A DNA stretch of 64,000 nt from Chryseobacterium sp. 6424. Lineage in GTDB: Bacteria > Bacteroidota > Bacteroidia > Flavobacteriales > Weeksellaceae. Location of the stretch: contig NZ_CP023540.1 of the NCBI RefSeq assembly GCF_003692615.1, positions 1,488,001-1,552,000 on the forward strand, given 5' to 3'. Made by a program: the position numbers and the translations under genes. Within the stretch, counting starts at the first letter, position 1. The number at the start of each line of letters is the position of its first letter. The notes beneath the pieces were generated by a model, which worked only from the letters and a program-made list of their open reading frames with translations, was not told the DNA's origin and did no database searches. This document shows, piece by piece, positions 21,969 through 31,065 of this stretch.

Positions 21969-22886
21969 TCACCCAATTTTAATGGGTTCTAAGGCTTTGG
22001 GTAGAAAAGTATTTGGGAAGACCTGTCGGGCTTCATCGGTAAACACCTGCAAATCATGATATCTGTTCGAGAAATGTCCTAAGATAAGCTTCCCCGCATT
22101 GGCTTTCCTAGCAATTCTGGCTGCTTCCAGTGCGGTGCTGTGTCCGGTATAATCGGCCATTTCTTTCAGATCGTGCAAGAAAGTTGATTCATGATAAAGC
22201 ACATCCACATCTTTAATTATTGGAATGATAGATTCCCGATAGCGGGTATCACTACAAAAGGCATAGGAAACCGGCTTTGCAGGATCCGTGGTTAACAGTT
22301 CATTTTTCAGGACATATCCGTCACTTAGGGTAAAATCTTTCCCCGATTTGATGTTATGGTAATCGCAGGTCTGTATCTCAGGATACTTTACGATTTCTTT
22401 CATATTTAAATGGCGTTCGCGGGGTTTTTCCCGGAAGAGATAGCCATTACAGTAAATACGGTGGTTTAGCGGAATTGTATATACTTCTACCCTTTTATCT
22501 TCAAAAATCTTCTGCGAGGTTTTGCCTTCAAGCTCATGGTAGACCAGCTCGAAGCCACGTTGTGTCTCGGTGATCCTGAAAATGGTTTCTAACATTTCCT
22601 GAATACCTTTGGGCCCATAGATGTGCAACGGCGTTTCCCGACCAAGCAGCCGGAACGATGCGATAAGGCCGGGCAAGCCAAAACAGTGGTCCCCATGAAG
22701 ATGCGAGATAAAGATATGGTTGATCCGCGAAAATCGGGCTTTGGCTTTTCTTAATTGCACCTGTGTACCTTCCCCACAGTCGATAAGAAAGCTGCGCTCT
22801 TCCATTTCAAGGAACTGCGCAGTAGGCGAGGAATTCACGGTGGGAATTGCTGAATTGAACCCTAGAATCGTAAGATAAGTATTCAA
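21969..22886 (-). CDS. rnz: Ribonuclease Z
   Basis: A 305-residue metallo-beta-lactamase-fold endonuclease that cleaves tRNA 3' trailers. The zinc motif HLHGDH is at residues 62-67 (ligands H62, H64, D66, H67), after GEGTQVQ (38-44). Further ligands are in FCSDTRY (about 211-217) and the GHS and GHFSNRY motifs (about 247 and 272). Length is that of the short tRNase Z form. It heads the rnz-TIGR02757 pair; a terminator at 22974-23010 isolates it from the upstream ccsBA gene. This matters in a window where the one tRNA gene does not encode CCA. Confidence 0.94.
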   Translation of the reverse strand: MNTYLTILGFNSAIPTVNSSPTAQFLEMEERSFLIDCGEGTQVQLRKAKARFSRINHIFISHLHGDHCFGLPGLIASFRLLGRETPLHIYGPKGIQEMLETIFRITETQRGFELVYHELEGKTSQKIFEDKRVEVYTIPLNHRIYCNGYLFREKPRERHLNMKEIVKYPEIQTCDYHNIKSGKDFTLSDGYVLKNELLTTDPAKPVSYAFCSDTRYRESIIPIIKDVDVLYHESTFLHDLKEMADYTGHSTALEAARIARKANAGKLILGHFSNRYHDLQVFTDEARQVFPNTFLPKALEPIKIG

Positions 22887-22973
22887 ATGATGATAAAGTT
22901 ATCTGATGTTTTTACTAAAAAATATGTACAAATCTAATGATAATTTATTCAGCAATCTGCACGCCATTTTCAC

Positions 22974-23010
22974 AAAAAAATCCCGGAAGTTCGTCCCGGG
23001 ATTTCTTTAG
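22974..23010 (-). terminator. Rho-independent terminator of the cytochrome c biogenesis gene
   Basis: AAATCCCGG (22978-22986) pairs with CCGGGATTT (22996-23004); on the minus strand a run of seven T follows. It separates the fusion gene from rnz. Confidence 0.85.
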
Positions 23011-23014
23011 TTAA

Positions 23015-26000
23015 TTATTTCTGTAAATTCTTCAGTCTGTAATAAGACGCGGCTGAAACGATGAACATAAAGGCAAGGCCAATATACACCCAAGCCGGTA
23101 CAGGCACCGGATCACCCGCTGCGTACGAGTGAAGCCCACTCAGGTAATAATTCACCCCAAAGTATGTCATTACAATCGTACAGATGGCGAAGAGTGTAGC
23201 TACGTGGAACGGCCATCTGCCCCGAAGTCCCGGTACCAACCTCATGTGAAGCACAAATGAATAGATGATTACGGAGATGAATGCCCATGTTTCCTTAGGG
23301 TCCCAACTCCAGTAACGTCCCCAGGATTCATTGGCCCAGATACCACCAAGGAAAGTACCAACTACCAAGGCGTAAAGCCCGATAGTCAGTGACATTTCAG
23401 ATACGATTGTAAGTTCCTTAATCGTAGTATCTGTATGTACTTTATAGATCCTTTTGCCTGCGAAAATGTAAAACATCAACACAATAACTGCAATCACCAT
23501 CGAAAGACCAAAGAAACCGTAACTGGCCGTAATAATCGCTACGTGAATGATCAGCCAGTAAGACTTTAAAACCGGAACAAGCGGGGTAATCTGCGGATCG
23601 AGCGCGGAACCACCATGGGCAAAGCCCATCATGATTACTGCTACCATAAAACCTGCCGCTGGAATAAGCGCGTTAGAATTTCGGTAGAGCATCAAACCGG
23701 CACTGATCCCCACCCACGAGATAAAGATAATCGCCTCGTAGCCGTTACTCCAAGGGGCATGCCCGGAGATGTACCAGCGAGCCACAAGCCCAAGGAACTG
23801 GAAGAAATAACCTACAAGCCCGACCAGTATTAATCCTTTAATGACTTTATTGAGAATCTTGCTCGGCTTGAAGAGTTCTATAAAGCCAAGAACCAGCAAC
23901 AAACCTCCGATGATGGTGTAAAAGATCAACAGGTGGAAGTTGATGTTTACCTTATTCATGAAAACTTCAAGATCTACTTTAGATTTGGCGGGCACTACGT
24001 TCTTACCCCAGGTCTGCTGATAGTCTGAAAGTTTTTTAAGTTCAGCATCCGCCTTGCTCCAGTTTCCGGATTTTTGTGCTGATAATACTTCGGAGAAATA
24101 CGGGCCCATCACTTTCTGTGATTCCATATCTGGTTCAAAATTTTGGTCTAACCAAGAATGCCAGGTATTATTAGGGTCATTCTGTACCGGTACAATCCGC
24201 ATAAACTGTCCGCTGAAGAATTCATTAAAAGCCTGCACACGGTCGTTCACCGCGATTACCTCTTTATCGTAATTAGACTGTTCAGCGGGTTTCTTACGGA
24301 AAGCTTCCTGATAATCCTGCTCCAATACATAGTGCAGATTCCCCTGTGCATCAGCCGGGAAAAGCGACATCAGCGTGGTATAGCCTTCTTCGTTTGCTTT
24401 GGTTTTTTTCTTCAGCTCCTCGCCACCTTTTGTACCTACTTTGATGATGGGCACCATCGTCCAGCTGGCGGTATCGGTATTGATTGAAAGAAACCACTGG
24501 TTAGCCGTAAGATATTTGCCATCTGTTCCACGGAAAGCATCCCTTTTGTACAGTTTCCTTAAAACATCCAGCGCCTGGGTATTCATCGGTACGATTCGGC
24601 CTTCGTAGTTCTGTACAAGCAGATAGGCAAACTTATCCGCGTGTTCGCGGCTAATGGTATTACGTGCGATGATCTCATCAGCCGTTATGGGGCGAGGCGA
24701 CCTTAGGGCTAAGGAGTTTTGGGTTTTCTTTGGAGCGGGTTCTTCCAACAGCAAATCTGCGTCACCGTGGTTATGCCCGTCGTTTGCAGAATGGGTGGTC
24801 GTTCCGCTGCCATCGTCAGTACCATGGGTTTCAATCTTTTGTGCCTGAAGGTTTAGCGTAAGTAAAAGCAAGATTACAGAGGCTAATCTTTTGCGGTTTA
24901 CATCTTTCAGCATCTTATTCAGTTTCCAGAAATGGGTTCCTTTCCAGAAGAAAATTACAAACATACCCGCAAAGAGGAAGAAATAACCGATATAGGTGAT
25001 CAAAGTTCCCCAAAAATCATGGTTTACGGAAAGTACGGTGCCCTGACGGTCCGGATCGAAGCTTGCCTGAAAGAAACGGTATCCACCGTGGTTAAGTACA
25101 TTGTTCATATAAATTTTGTAAGGTCGCTGCTTGCCTTCATCAATAATCTGTACATGGCTTTCGTAGGCACTTGGCGAAGAACTTCCGGGGTACGTTTCCA
25201 TCACGAAATCATCGAGTTTAAGCGAAAAAGGCGTGTTATATACTTTTGGTCCGAAACCTAAGATGATATTCATCCCATCAAGGGTAATCTGTTTGAAAGC
25301 GTTTGGATTTCCTTTTTCTACCGGCAGATCCACTACCACTTTCGATTTCGGTCCCTGCACTTCAACAGTCAGTTGGTCGGAGACGTCTTTGTCTTTCTTT
25401 TTATCGCCTTCATAAGCCATCAGGTTTCCTTTCACCAAGCCTTCAGGCACTACAAGTTTAAGGTCGTTGATAGTGTACAGGCTTCGCAGTACCAGTGGTT
25501 GATATTCTTCTTTCTTTGTGGTTCCGGTCGCCTGTGTGGCCATCGTCATATACTCTGCCTCCACCGGTGTTTTGATCATCAGGTTTCCGCCAGTGTTACT
25601 GAATTCAACCGCGCCCTCGATTGGCCTGTTGAATGATACCAGCATGCCGTTGATGGATTTGGACTCGCCATTCTTAATATAGATATTCTCTCGTCCGGAC
25701 TGCCCTGTGGAGACAATGTGCAGATATTCGGTACCGTTCGGGTTCGCCACCAGGCTGTCTTTCTTGCGTTGCAGGTATTTCAGCTGCTTCACGTTAATCT
25801 GTTTGCCATGATAATCGTAACCTGCCTTGAAGGATTTTGCCACAAGTTTGGCAAAGATGTTCTCGCGTGCGGCGTCGGGGATCATCATGTGTGGTACGTC
25901 CTGATAATTCAGTACATCGCCGTTTTCTTCGATCTGTATCTTAAAGAAGTTTTTGTCTGTTATTACTTCGTTGGAGGTTTCGCCTTCGCGGATATGCATG

Positions 26001-26308
26001 ATGCCTTCGTAACTGATATAGCGTGTAATGGCGCCCCCAAGGAAGATGAGTATAAACGAGAGGTGAAAGACCAATACCGGCAGTTTGTCTCTCTTCCAAA
26101 GGCGGTATCGGGAGATGTTTCCGATAAAGTTCAGGATCAGCAACAACATTACGGCTTCAAACCATTTGGCCTCATAGATGAGCGCTTTGGCGGTGGGGGT
26201 ACCGTAATCATTTTCAACAAAAGTGGCGTAAGCCATCGCGACCGAGTAAACAAGCAGCAGCACTGCCATGGTACGCGTGGAGATAAGAATACTCTGTAGT
26301 TTTTTCAT
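23015..26308 (-). CDS. ResB-CcsA fusion cytochrome c biogenesis protein
   Basis: A 1097-residue system II cytochrome c synthetase in which ResB/CcsB and CcsA are one chain. The N-terminal part has membrane segments at about 12-30, 50-68 and 78-96, a large periplasmic domain (about 100-440) and another segment near 445. A loop of about 330 residues includes a His-rich stretch (HSANDGHNHGDAD, about 515-530). The C-terminal CcsA part has the heme-handling WWD-type motif WGRYWSWDPKETW (996-1008) among eight segments. Such fusions are the rule in Bacteroidota. It moves heme out and ligates it to CXXCH apocytochromes. A TATTTTTG -7 box is at 26351-26358. Confidence 0.92.
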   Translation of the reverse strand: MKKLQSILISTRTMAVLLLVYSVAMAYATFVENDYGTPTAKALIYEAKWFEAVMLLLILNFIGNISRYRLWKRDKLPVLVFHLSFILIFLGGAITRYISYEGIMHIREGETSNEVITDKNFFKIQIEENGDVLNYQDVPHMMIPDAARENIFAKLVAKSFKAGYDYHGKQINVKQLKYLQRKKDSLVANPNGTEYLHIVSTGQSGRENIYIKNGESKSINGMLVSFNRPIEGAVEFSNTGGNLMIKTPVEAEYMTMATQATGTTKKEEYQPLVLRSLYTINDLKLVVPEGLVKGNLMAYEGDKKKDKDVSDQLTVEVQGPKSKVVVDLPVEKGNPNAFKQITLDGMNIILGFGPKVYNTPFSLKLDDFVMETYPGSSSPSAYESHVQIIDEGKQRPYKIYMNNVLNHGGYRFFQASFDPDRQGTVLSVNHDFWGTLITYIGYFFLFAGMFVIFFWKGTHFWKLNKMLKDVNRKRLASVILLLLTLNLQAQKIETHGTDDGSGTTTHSANDGHNHGDADLLLEEPAPKKTQNSLALRSPRPITADEIIARNTISREHADKFAYLLVQNYEGRIVPMNTQALDVLRKLYKRDAFRGTDGKYLTANQWFLSINTDTASWTMVPIIKVGTKGGEELKKKTKANEEGYTTLMSLFPADAQGNLHYVLEQDYQEAFRKKPAEQSNYDKEVIAVNDRVQAFNEFFSGQFMRIVPVQNDPNNTWHSWLDQNFEPDMESQKVMGPYFSEVLSAQKSGNWSKADAELKKLSDYQQTWGKNVVPAKSKVDLEVFMNKVNINFHLLIFYTIIGGLLLVLGFIELFKPSKILNKVIKGLILVGLVGYFFQFLGLVARWYISGHAPWSNGYEAIIFISWVGISAGLMLYRNSNALIPAAGFMVAVIMMGFAHGGSALDPQITPLVPVLKSYWLIIHVAIITASYGFFGLSMVIAVIVLMFYIFAGKRIYKVHTDTTIKELTIVSEMSLTIGLYALVVGTFLGGIWANESWGRYWSWDPKETWAFISVIIYSFVLHMRLVPGLRGRWPFHVATLFAICTIVMTYFGVNYYLSGLHSYAAGDPVPVPAWVYIGLAFMFIVSAASYYRLKNLQK

Positions 26309-26350
26309 TTTTAAGAAACTATCGAAGATTTAATAAATTTCAAATAGTTG

Positions 26351-26358
26351 CAAAAATA
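26351..26358 (-). promoter_or_regulatory. -7 box of the ResB-CcsA gene
   Basis: The minus strand reads TATTTTTG (TAnnTTTG), 42 bases before the ATG. No properly spaced -33 TTG was found. Confidence 0.45.
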
Positions 26359-26421
26359 CACTCAATATTCTTAATAATCGAATTTATAGACAAGTATTTC
26401 AGGCGCTGAAAAGTTAAAAGA

Positions 26422-27069
26422 TCAGTTGCGGCTGTTCAGCATCGGCACGAATTTATAGGCACCGAACTCTTCTTTTTCGAATTCTTTTTCTGAACGTTTC
26501 GTGAAGCGTGTAAGGATCTGCTCATCGGTCTTACCCAAAGGAATCACCATCTTGCCACCGATTTTAAGCTGATGCAGAAGTTCTGTAGGCAAGATCTCCG
26601 CACCGCATGTCACGAGGATCTTATCGAAAGGGGCAAACGTCGGTAAGCCGGCAAACCCGTCACCGAAACTCTGGAATTTTGGCCAGTAATGCAGTTCCCG
26701 AAGTTTCTTATACGCAAAATCATGGAGGTCTTTCTGCCTTTCCACCGTATATACCATCGCATTCATCGCGACCAGCACGGCGGTCTGATATCCGCAACCT
26801 GTACCTATTTCCAGCACTTTATCCTGCTCCTTAAGTTCAAGTAATTCAGTTTGTTCCGCTACCGTAGAAGGGTGAGAAATGGTTTGTTTCGCAAGGATCG
26901 GAAAGGCGCGGTCCTCATAAGCAAAATCTTCAAAAATACTTTCAAGGAACAGATGGCGCGGCACCTGGTTGATGGCCTGTAGAACTCGCTGATCGGAGAT
27001 GCCGATTTTCTGCTGAAGGTACTCTACCAACATTTTCCTTTTCCCTTTGTGTAAAAACGAATCCTGCAT
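26422..27069 (-). CDS. pcm: Protein-L-isoaspartate O-methyltransferase
   Basis: A 215-residue SAM-dependent repair enzyme that methylates isoaspartyl residues in damaged proteins. Characteristic segments: VPRHLFLESIFEDFAYEDRAFPI (about 36-58, in parts), QTISHPSTVAEQTELL (about 63-78), the cofactor motif VLEIGTGCGYQTAVL (about 84-98) and the GGKMVIPLG strand near 180. Length is typical. A TAGTTTTG -7 box at 27074-27081 lies only 4 bases before the ATG, so the mRNA would have almost no leader. Divergent from the Gfo/Idh gene. Confidence 0.93.
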   Translation of the reverse strand: MQDSFLHKGKRKMLVEYLQQKIGISDQRVLQAINQVPRHLFLESIFEDFAYEDRAFPILAKQTISHPSTVAEQTELLELKEQDKVLEIGTGCGYQTAVLVAMNAMVYTVERQKDLHDFAYKKLRELHYWPKFQSFGDGFAGLPTFAPFDKILVTCGAEILPTELLHQLKIGGKMVIPLGKTDEQILTRFTKRSEKEFEKEEFGAYKFVPMLNSRN

Positions 27070-27073
27070 CGCA

Positions 27074-27081
27074 CAAAACTA
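27074..27081 (-). promoter_or_regulatory. -7 box of pcm, predicts a nearly leaderless mRNA
   Basis: The minus strand reads TAGTTTTG, consensus TAnnTTTG, 4 bases before the start codon. A start of transcription about 7 bases downstream would fall on or next to the ATG. No -33 TTG at proper spacing. Confidence 0.4.
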
Positions 27082-27190
27082 CTGAATAGATTTCAAATTT
27101 CCGAATGCTGCCGCATCCTCCTTCCGGAAAATTACCGCGAAGCGATAAAAATCTGCGCCTGAATTTATATCTTTACACAAATTATTTTCT

Positions 27191-28153
27191 ATGATTAAAG
27201 CAGGTTTAGTCGGTGCCGGACATTTAGGTAAAATACATTTAAAACTATTAAAACAGTCTGAAAAATACGAGCTGATCGGCTTTCACGACGCAGATAAGGA
27301 GAACGGCAAAAAAATAGAAGCGGAGTTTGGCTACAGATATTTCGAAAATTTCAGTGAACTTCTCAATGAAATCGACATGATTGACATCGTAACGCCTACC
27401 CTACATCATTACAGTTATGCCCTGCAGGCCATCGAAAACCGCAAACATTTCTTTATCGAAAAACCGGTGACGCAAACGCTGCAGCAGGCCGAAGAAATTC
27501 TGTACAAATGCCGCGAATTCGGTATCAAAGCGCAGGTTGGCCATGTGGAGCGTTATAACCCCGCATTTATCGGTTCTAAAGATTATATAAAAGAACCGAT
27601 GTTTATTGAGATCCACCGTCTGGCGGAGTTTAACCCACGCGGCACCGATGTTTCGGTGGTTTTGGATCTGATGATCCATGATCTGGACATCCTGCTTTCT
27701 ATCGTTAAATCTAAAGTGAAGGAAATCCACGCGTCCGGTGTGGCTGTAGTTTCGAAATCACCCGATATCTGCAATGCAAGGATTGAGTTCGAGAACGGTT
27801 GCGTGGCTAATCTTACCACGTCGCGGATTTCGATGAAAGCGATGAGAAAGTCAAGGTTTTTCCAGAAAGACGCATATATTTCGGTAGATTTTCTGGAGAA
27901 AAAAGCTGAAGTCATTAAGATGAAAGAGGCACCCGAAAATCCGTCGGAGTTTGACATGATCATTGAGAATGCTGAAGGTGAGCGCAACCAAATTATATTT
28001 GAGTATCCGAAAATTCAGCCGAATAATGCTATTTTAGACGAACTTGAGAGCTTTGCAGACGCCATCACGCAAAACAAAAACGTAGAAGTTTCACTTGAAG
28101 ACGGCACTGAAGCCCTGAAAGTTGCGCTTGAAATCGTGAGAATGATCAGTTAA
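27191..28153 (+). CDS. Gfo/Idh/MocA family oxidoreductase
   Basis: A 320-residue NAD(P)-dependent dehydrogenase-like protein. The Rossmann fold starts with AGLVGAGHLGKIHLKLL (3-19), and the family EKP motif appears as FFIEKPVTQT (about 92-101), its lysine being the usual catalytic base. The C-terminal alpha/beta domain holds GHVERYNPAF and HDLDILLSIV. Closest in style are the UDP-N-acetylglucosamine 3-dehydrogenase-like members found near lipid A genes in other bacteria, but no such genes are adjacent. Substrate unassigned. The M23 peptidase gene follows after 44 bases on the same strand. Confidence 0.88.
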   Translation: MIKAGLVGAGHLGKIHLKLLKQSEKYELIGFHDADKENGKKIEAEFGYRYFENFSELLNEIDMIDIVTPTLHHYSYALQAIENRKHFFIEKPVTQTLQQAEEILYKCREFGIKAQVGHVERYNPAFIGSKDYIKEPMFIEIHRLAEFNPRGTDVSVVLDLMIHDLDILLSIVKSKVKEIHASGVAVVSKSPDICNARIEFENGCVANLTTSRISMKAMRKSRFFQKDAYISVDFLEKKAEVIKMKEAPENPSEFDMIIENAEGERNQIIFEYPKIQPNNAILDELESFADAITQNKNVEVSLEDGTEALKVALEIVRMIS

Positions 28154-28197
28154 TGAATATTTCAGTAGTAAATTCATCTCTATTCAACTAAAATTTA

Positions 28198-29010
28198 ATG
28201 AAGAAAACAATTTTCATTTTCTTACTATTATGTAATTTCCTTGTTTCCGCGCAGCAGAACTGGGACTTTCGGGTATATCATGAAATGGTGAACAGAGAGG
28301 TTTATCTGTATGCCGATAATAATGAGATCATGCCGATCTCTACCAAATTCACCTTTAAGCTCGATAACCTTAGGAACACGCTGCCGGACGGCCAGATCGT
28401 AGTGATCCCCGCCCAAACCAAGAAAATGTTCATCGCGAAACTTATACCCATAAACTTGAACGCGGCGAATAAGTTTTCATACTCCAATATGTTTAATTTC
28501 GGGGATGTTACATTAAAGACTTTCGATGAGGATTATATGTATGAACTGCCGTTTGCGAAGGGTAAAACTTATAGAATCTATCAGGGATACAACGGCAAAT
28601 TCTCTCACAGTGGCGCACTAGCCCTCGATTTCAGTCTACAGATTGGTGATGCCGTGCATGCCGCGCGGACAGGGATTGTGATAGAGACAGAAGACTCCCA
28701 CAACCAGGGCTGCCCTTCTTCTGCCTGTTCGAAGTACAACAACCGTATTGTTATCATGCACAGCGACGGTACTTTTGCAGATTATGCACATCTGAAGTAT
28801 CGCGGCAGTGTAGTAAAAAAAGGCGATACCATACTAAAAGGCCAACTGTTAGGCTACAGCGGAAATACAGGTTTTTCAAGCGGTCCGCATCTGCATTTTT
28901 CAGTATTCATCAACGGTTTGGACGGCAACAGAACCTTTATTAAGACAAAATTCAAGACTTCCGCAGGCGAAACTTATCTGCAGGAAGGTAAACTTTATAC
29001 AAAAAACTAA
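28198..29010 (+). CDS. M23 family metallopeptidase
   Basis: A 270-residue exported protein with a signal peptide (about 1-18, ending VSAQ) and a C-terminal LytM/M23 domain. Zinc-binding and catalytic elements are visible as HSGALALDFS (about 137-146; H and D) and GPHLHFSVF (about 233-241). These enzymes cut cross-links in peptidoglycan. The N-terminal 110 residues resemble a beta-rich domain without an assigned name. It lies between the Gfo/Idh and hbd genes, all on the plus strand with short spacers; a shared transcript is plausible but a common role is not evident. Confidence 0.87.
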   Translation: MKKTIFIFLLLCNFLVSAQQNWDFRVYHEMVNREVYLYADNNEIMPISTKFTFKLDNLRNTLPDGQIVVIPAQTKKMFIAKLIPINLNAANKFSYSNMFNFGDVTLKTFDEDYMYELPFAKGKTYRIYQGYNGKFSHSGALALDFSLQIGDAVHAARTGIVIETEDSHNQGCPSSACSKYNNRIVIMHSDGTFADYAHLKYRGSVVKKGDTILKGQLLGYSGNTGFSSGPHLHFSVFINGLDGNRTFIKTKFKTSAGETYLQEGKLYTKN

Positions 29011-29016
29011 ACTTAT

Positions 29017-29910
29017 ATGAAAAACATCGTAGTCATCGGTGCCGGTACTATGGGAAACGGCATCGCGCACACTTTTGCACAGACAGGCTTTAAGGTAAAT
29101 CTGGTAGATGTTTCGGAAGATGCGCTGGCAAAAGGCATGAAGACCATTACCACCAACCTCGACCGGATTGTCGCTAAAGGCAACCTGACCGAAGAACAGA
29201 AGACAGCAACTTTAGGAAACATCACTACATACATCAAACTTGAAGATGCAGCCCAAACCGCCGATCTGATCGTAGAAGCGGCAACAGAAAACCTGGATCT
29301 GAAACTTAAGATCTTCAGGCAGATGGATGAGTTGGCACCCGAAAACTGCATCCTCGCGACCAATACCTCCTCGATTTCGATCACGAAAATCGCCTCGGTA
29401 ACAAACAGACCGGAAAAGGTGATCGGCATGCACTTTATGAATCCCGTTCCAATCATGAAGCTCGTTGAAATCATCAAAGGCTACTCTACTTCGCCCGAAA
29501 CTTTCACGGCGGTTTATGAGATGTCGAAAACTTTAGGAAAAGTTCCGGTGGAAGTGAATGATTATCCGGGTTTTGTGGCCAACAGAATCCTTATGCCGAT
29601 GATCAATGAAGCAATAGAAACGCTCTACAACGGTGTTGCCGGCGTGGAGGAAATAGACACGGTGATGAAACTCGGAATGGCGCACCCGATGGGTCCGCTG
29701 CAACTGGCAGATTTCATCGGTCTGGATGTGTGTCTTGCCATTTTAAATGTGATGCACGACGGTTTTAAAAACCCTAAATACGCGCCCAATCCGCTTCTTG
29801 TGAATATGGTAACTGCCGGAAAGCTGGGTGTAAAATCGGGTGAAGGTTTCTACGACTACAGCGAAAGTAAGAAAGCCGAAAAAGTGGCCGAAAGGTTTCT
29901 GCAAAAGTAA
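29017..29910 (+). CDS. 3-hydroxybutyryl-CoA dehydrogenase
   Basis: A 297-residue NAD(P)-dependent 3-hydroxyacyl-CoA dehydrogenase. NAD-binding motif VIGAGTMGNGIAHTFA is at 4-19; ATNTSSISIT (about 117-126) and GMHFMNPVPIMKLVEII (about 140-156) include the catalytic Ser and His region; the C-terminal dimerisation domain has MGPLQLADFIGLD. Length and the single-domain layout match Hbd/PaaH-type enzymes rather than the multidomain FadN at 6446. It probably acts on short acyl chains or butyrate metabolism. It follows the M23 gene by six bases. A decayed gene follows it. Confidence 0.92.
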   Translation: MKNIVVIGAGTMGNGIAHTFAQTGFKVNLVDVSEDALAKGMKTITTNLDRIVAKGNLTEEQKTATLGNITTYIKLEDAAQTADLIVEAATENLDLKLKIFRQMDELAPENCILATNTSSISITKIASVTNRPEKVIGMHFMNPVPIMKLVEIIKGYSTSPETFTAVYEMSKTLGKVPVEVNDYPGFVANRILMPMINEAIETLYNGVAGVEEIDTVMKLGMAHPMGPLQLADFIGLDVCLAILNVMHDGFKNPKYAPNPLLVNMVTAGKLGVKSGEGFYDYSESKKAEKVAERFLQK

Positions 29911-29912
29911 GA

Positions 29913-30206
29913 TTACGGCAATATAATGCGAAGAAGACTCCTTGAAAACAGAATCGCGGAAACTTTCTTGAGAACTGCCGCGCCGTAACCAATTTTTTAG
30001 AACAGGAAAAGCTTAAAGATTTACCTTTAAAATTTTATCGCGGTGAAGAAACGAACTTCTCCTCCACCCAGATCGCGGAGCTGCTGAGTACGGTAAATCC
30101 CAACATCACCTTTACTGAAAAACCGGAAGACACCCTGCAAGAAACCACGCTGACGGCAAATAAAGTTTTGAGTAAAATAAAAATTGACACCGATAAGTTT
30201 CAATAA
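29913..30206 (+). pseudogene. Remnant of an unidentified gene after hbd
   Basis: One frame reads from 29913 to the TAA at 30204 with a single in-frame TGA (29943-29945). The part after TGA is 85 codons long with no ATG, GTG or TTG near its beginning, and a protein-like composition (FYRGEETNFSSTQIAELL, then KIKIDTDKFQ at the end). It looks like the 3' end of a gene that has lost its start. I do not recognise the family. It fills the 330-base gap between hbd and the small acidic protein gene, ending just before the -7 box of the latter. Confidence 0.45.
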
Positions 30207-30214
30207 ATTTTTAT

Positions 30215-30222
30215 TACTTTTG
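30215..30222 (+). promoter_or_regulatory. -7 box of the small acidic protein gene
   Basis: TACTTTTG matches TAnnTTTG, 20 bases before the ATG at 30243. No clear -33 TTG. Confidence 0.45.
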
Positions 30223-30242
30223 AAAAGTTTAAATAAATTATT

Positions 30243-30485
30243 ATGAAATTACCTAAGTTTTTATTAGCCGACAATTCAGATTTCCCAGAAGACCTATTTG
30301 TTGTTCATACGGAATACCCAAGATTTATCCTGAATGTTGAAGAAGAAGAAGTGGAATGGCTGGATGACCTAGAAGGTGACGATGAAGAAACCATGGCCGA
30401 TGAAGCTACCAAAGTGGTGGAAGCCGCCTTCAAATGGTGCGACGAAGAGCTCGCAAAATACGATGAGGAGGAAGACGCTGAATAA
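30243..30485 (+). CDS. Small highly acidic conserved hypothetical protein
   Basis: An 80-residue soluble protein beginning MKLPKFLLADNSDFPEDLFVVHTEYPRF (in parts) and then strongly acidic (EEEEVEWLDDLEGDDEE, ending DEEEDAE). No signal peptide, membrane segment or cysteine pair. I recall small proteins of this type annotated only as hypothetical in Flavobacteriia; no function is known to me. It has its own -7 box and is closed by a strong terminator, so it looks like a single-gene unit. The ordered N-terminal third and the regular end suggest a real gene, not chance. Confidence 0.75.
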   Translation: MKLPKFLLADNSDFPEDLFVVHTEYPRFILNVEEEEVEWLDDLEGDDEETMADEATKVVEAAFKWCDEELAKYDEEEDAE

Positions 30486-30522
30486 TAAAAAAAGGAACCT
30501 TTTATAAGGTTCCTTTTTTTTA
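30485..30522. terminator. Bidirectional terminator after the small acidic protein gene
   Basis: AAAGGAACCTT and AAGGTTCCTTT pair around the loop TTAT (30502-30505), stem about 15 bases including A and T runs (30487-30501 with 30506-30520). Shared with the convergent META lipoprotein gene. Confidence 0.9.
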
Positions 30523-30543
30523 TGGCATATACTTTTTTTATCA

Positions 30544-30942
30544 CTATTGGCGGCTGAATTTCAATAACAGCAAATTACCGCGGTAAAGCTCCAGTGTATT
30601 TCCGTTCACCACATATTTATCTGCCTGATTAAGCATTGAAAAGAAGTTAGATTCTACCTCCATGTTCTGGCAGGCCATTTTGGTGGCGCCTACATTACTA
30701 ACAGAAAAATTCCCAGCCTTAGCATCTAAGGTCACACCACCGAAATAGTTGTTACAGCCGCCGCTGCCGGTAACTTTTGCGGACTCGATATTCAGCGTAG
30801 GCTTTTTTCCCGCAACGTCATCAGCCAGTACCCATTTGGTATTACTGATGTTTGGCTGCGCTGTCCCTACTTTAGAGGTTGATAAAGATGAACAGGAAGC
30901 AAGGGCGACAGCCGCAAATGCTGCTAAAAATATATTTTTCAT
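30544..30942 (-). CDS. META domain lipoprotein (HslJ-like)
   Basis: A 132-residue exported lipoprotein: signal peptide with lipobox LASC at residues 14-17, then a META (DUF306) domain with NTKWVLADDVAGKKP, GCNNYFGGVTLDAKAGNFSV (in parts) and a CQNMEVESNFFSML stretch, as in heat-shock protein HslJ and similar. The two cysteines in GGCNNYFG and MACQNME are usual in this family. Likely anchored in the outer membrane facing the periplasm. Function is not established; the domain is associated with stress and novobiocin resistance in enterics. Confidence 0.85.
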   Translation of the reverse strand: MKNIFLAAFAAVALASCSSLSTSKVGTAQPNISNTKWVLADDVAGKKPTLNIESAKVTGSGGCNNYFGGVTLDAKAGNFSVSNVGATKMACQNMEVESNFFSMLNQADKYVVNGNTLELYRGNLLLLKFSRQ

Positions 30943-31065
30943 ATCTATTCTTTATTCAAATGTAAGTAATAAAATTAAATGTTGCGCTGCTGTACGGATC
31001 GAAATCTGTGCGTATATGCAAAAAGCACCTCATGCAGAGATGCTTTTCATTTATATATCAGAAGT

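Noticed and set aside
25718..26299. Plus-strand open frame of 193 codons over the ResB part
   Set aside because: Antisense to a clear ResB-CcsA fusion; no independent start region or family signature.
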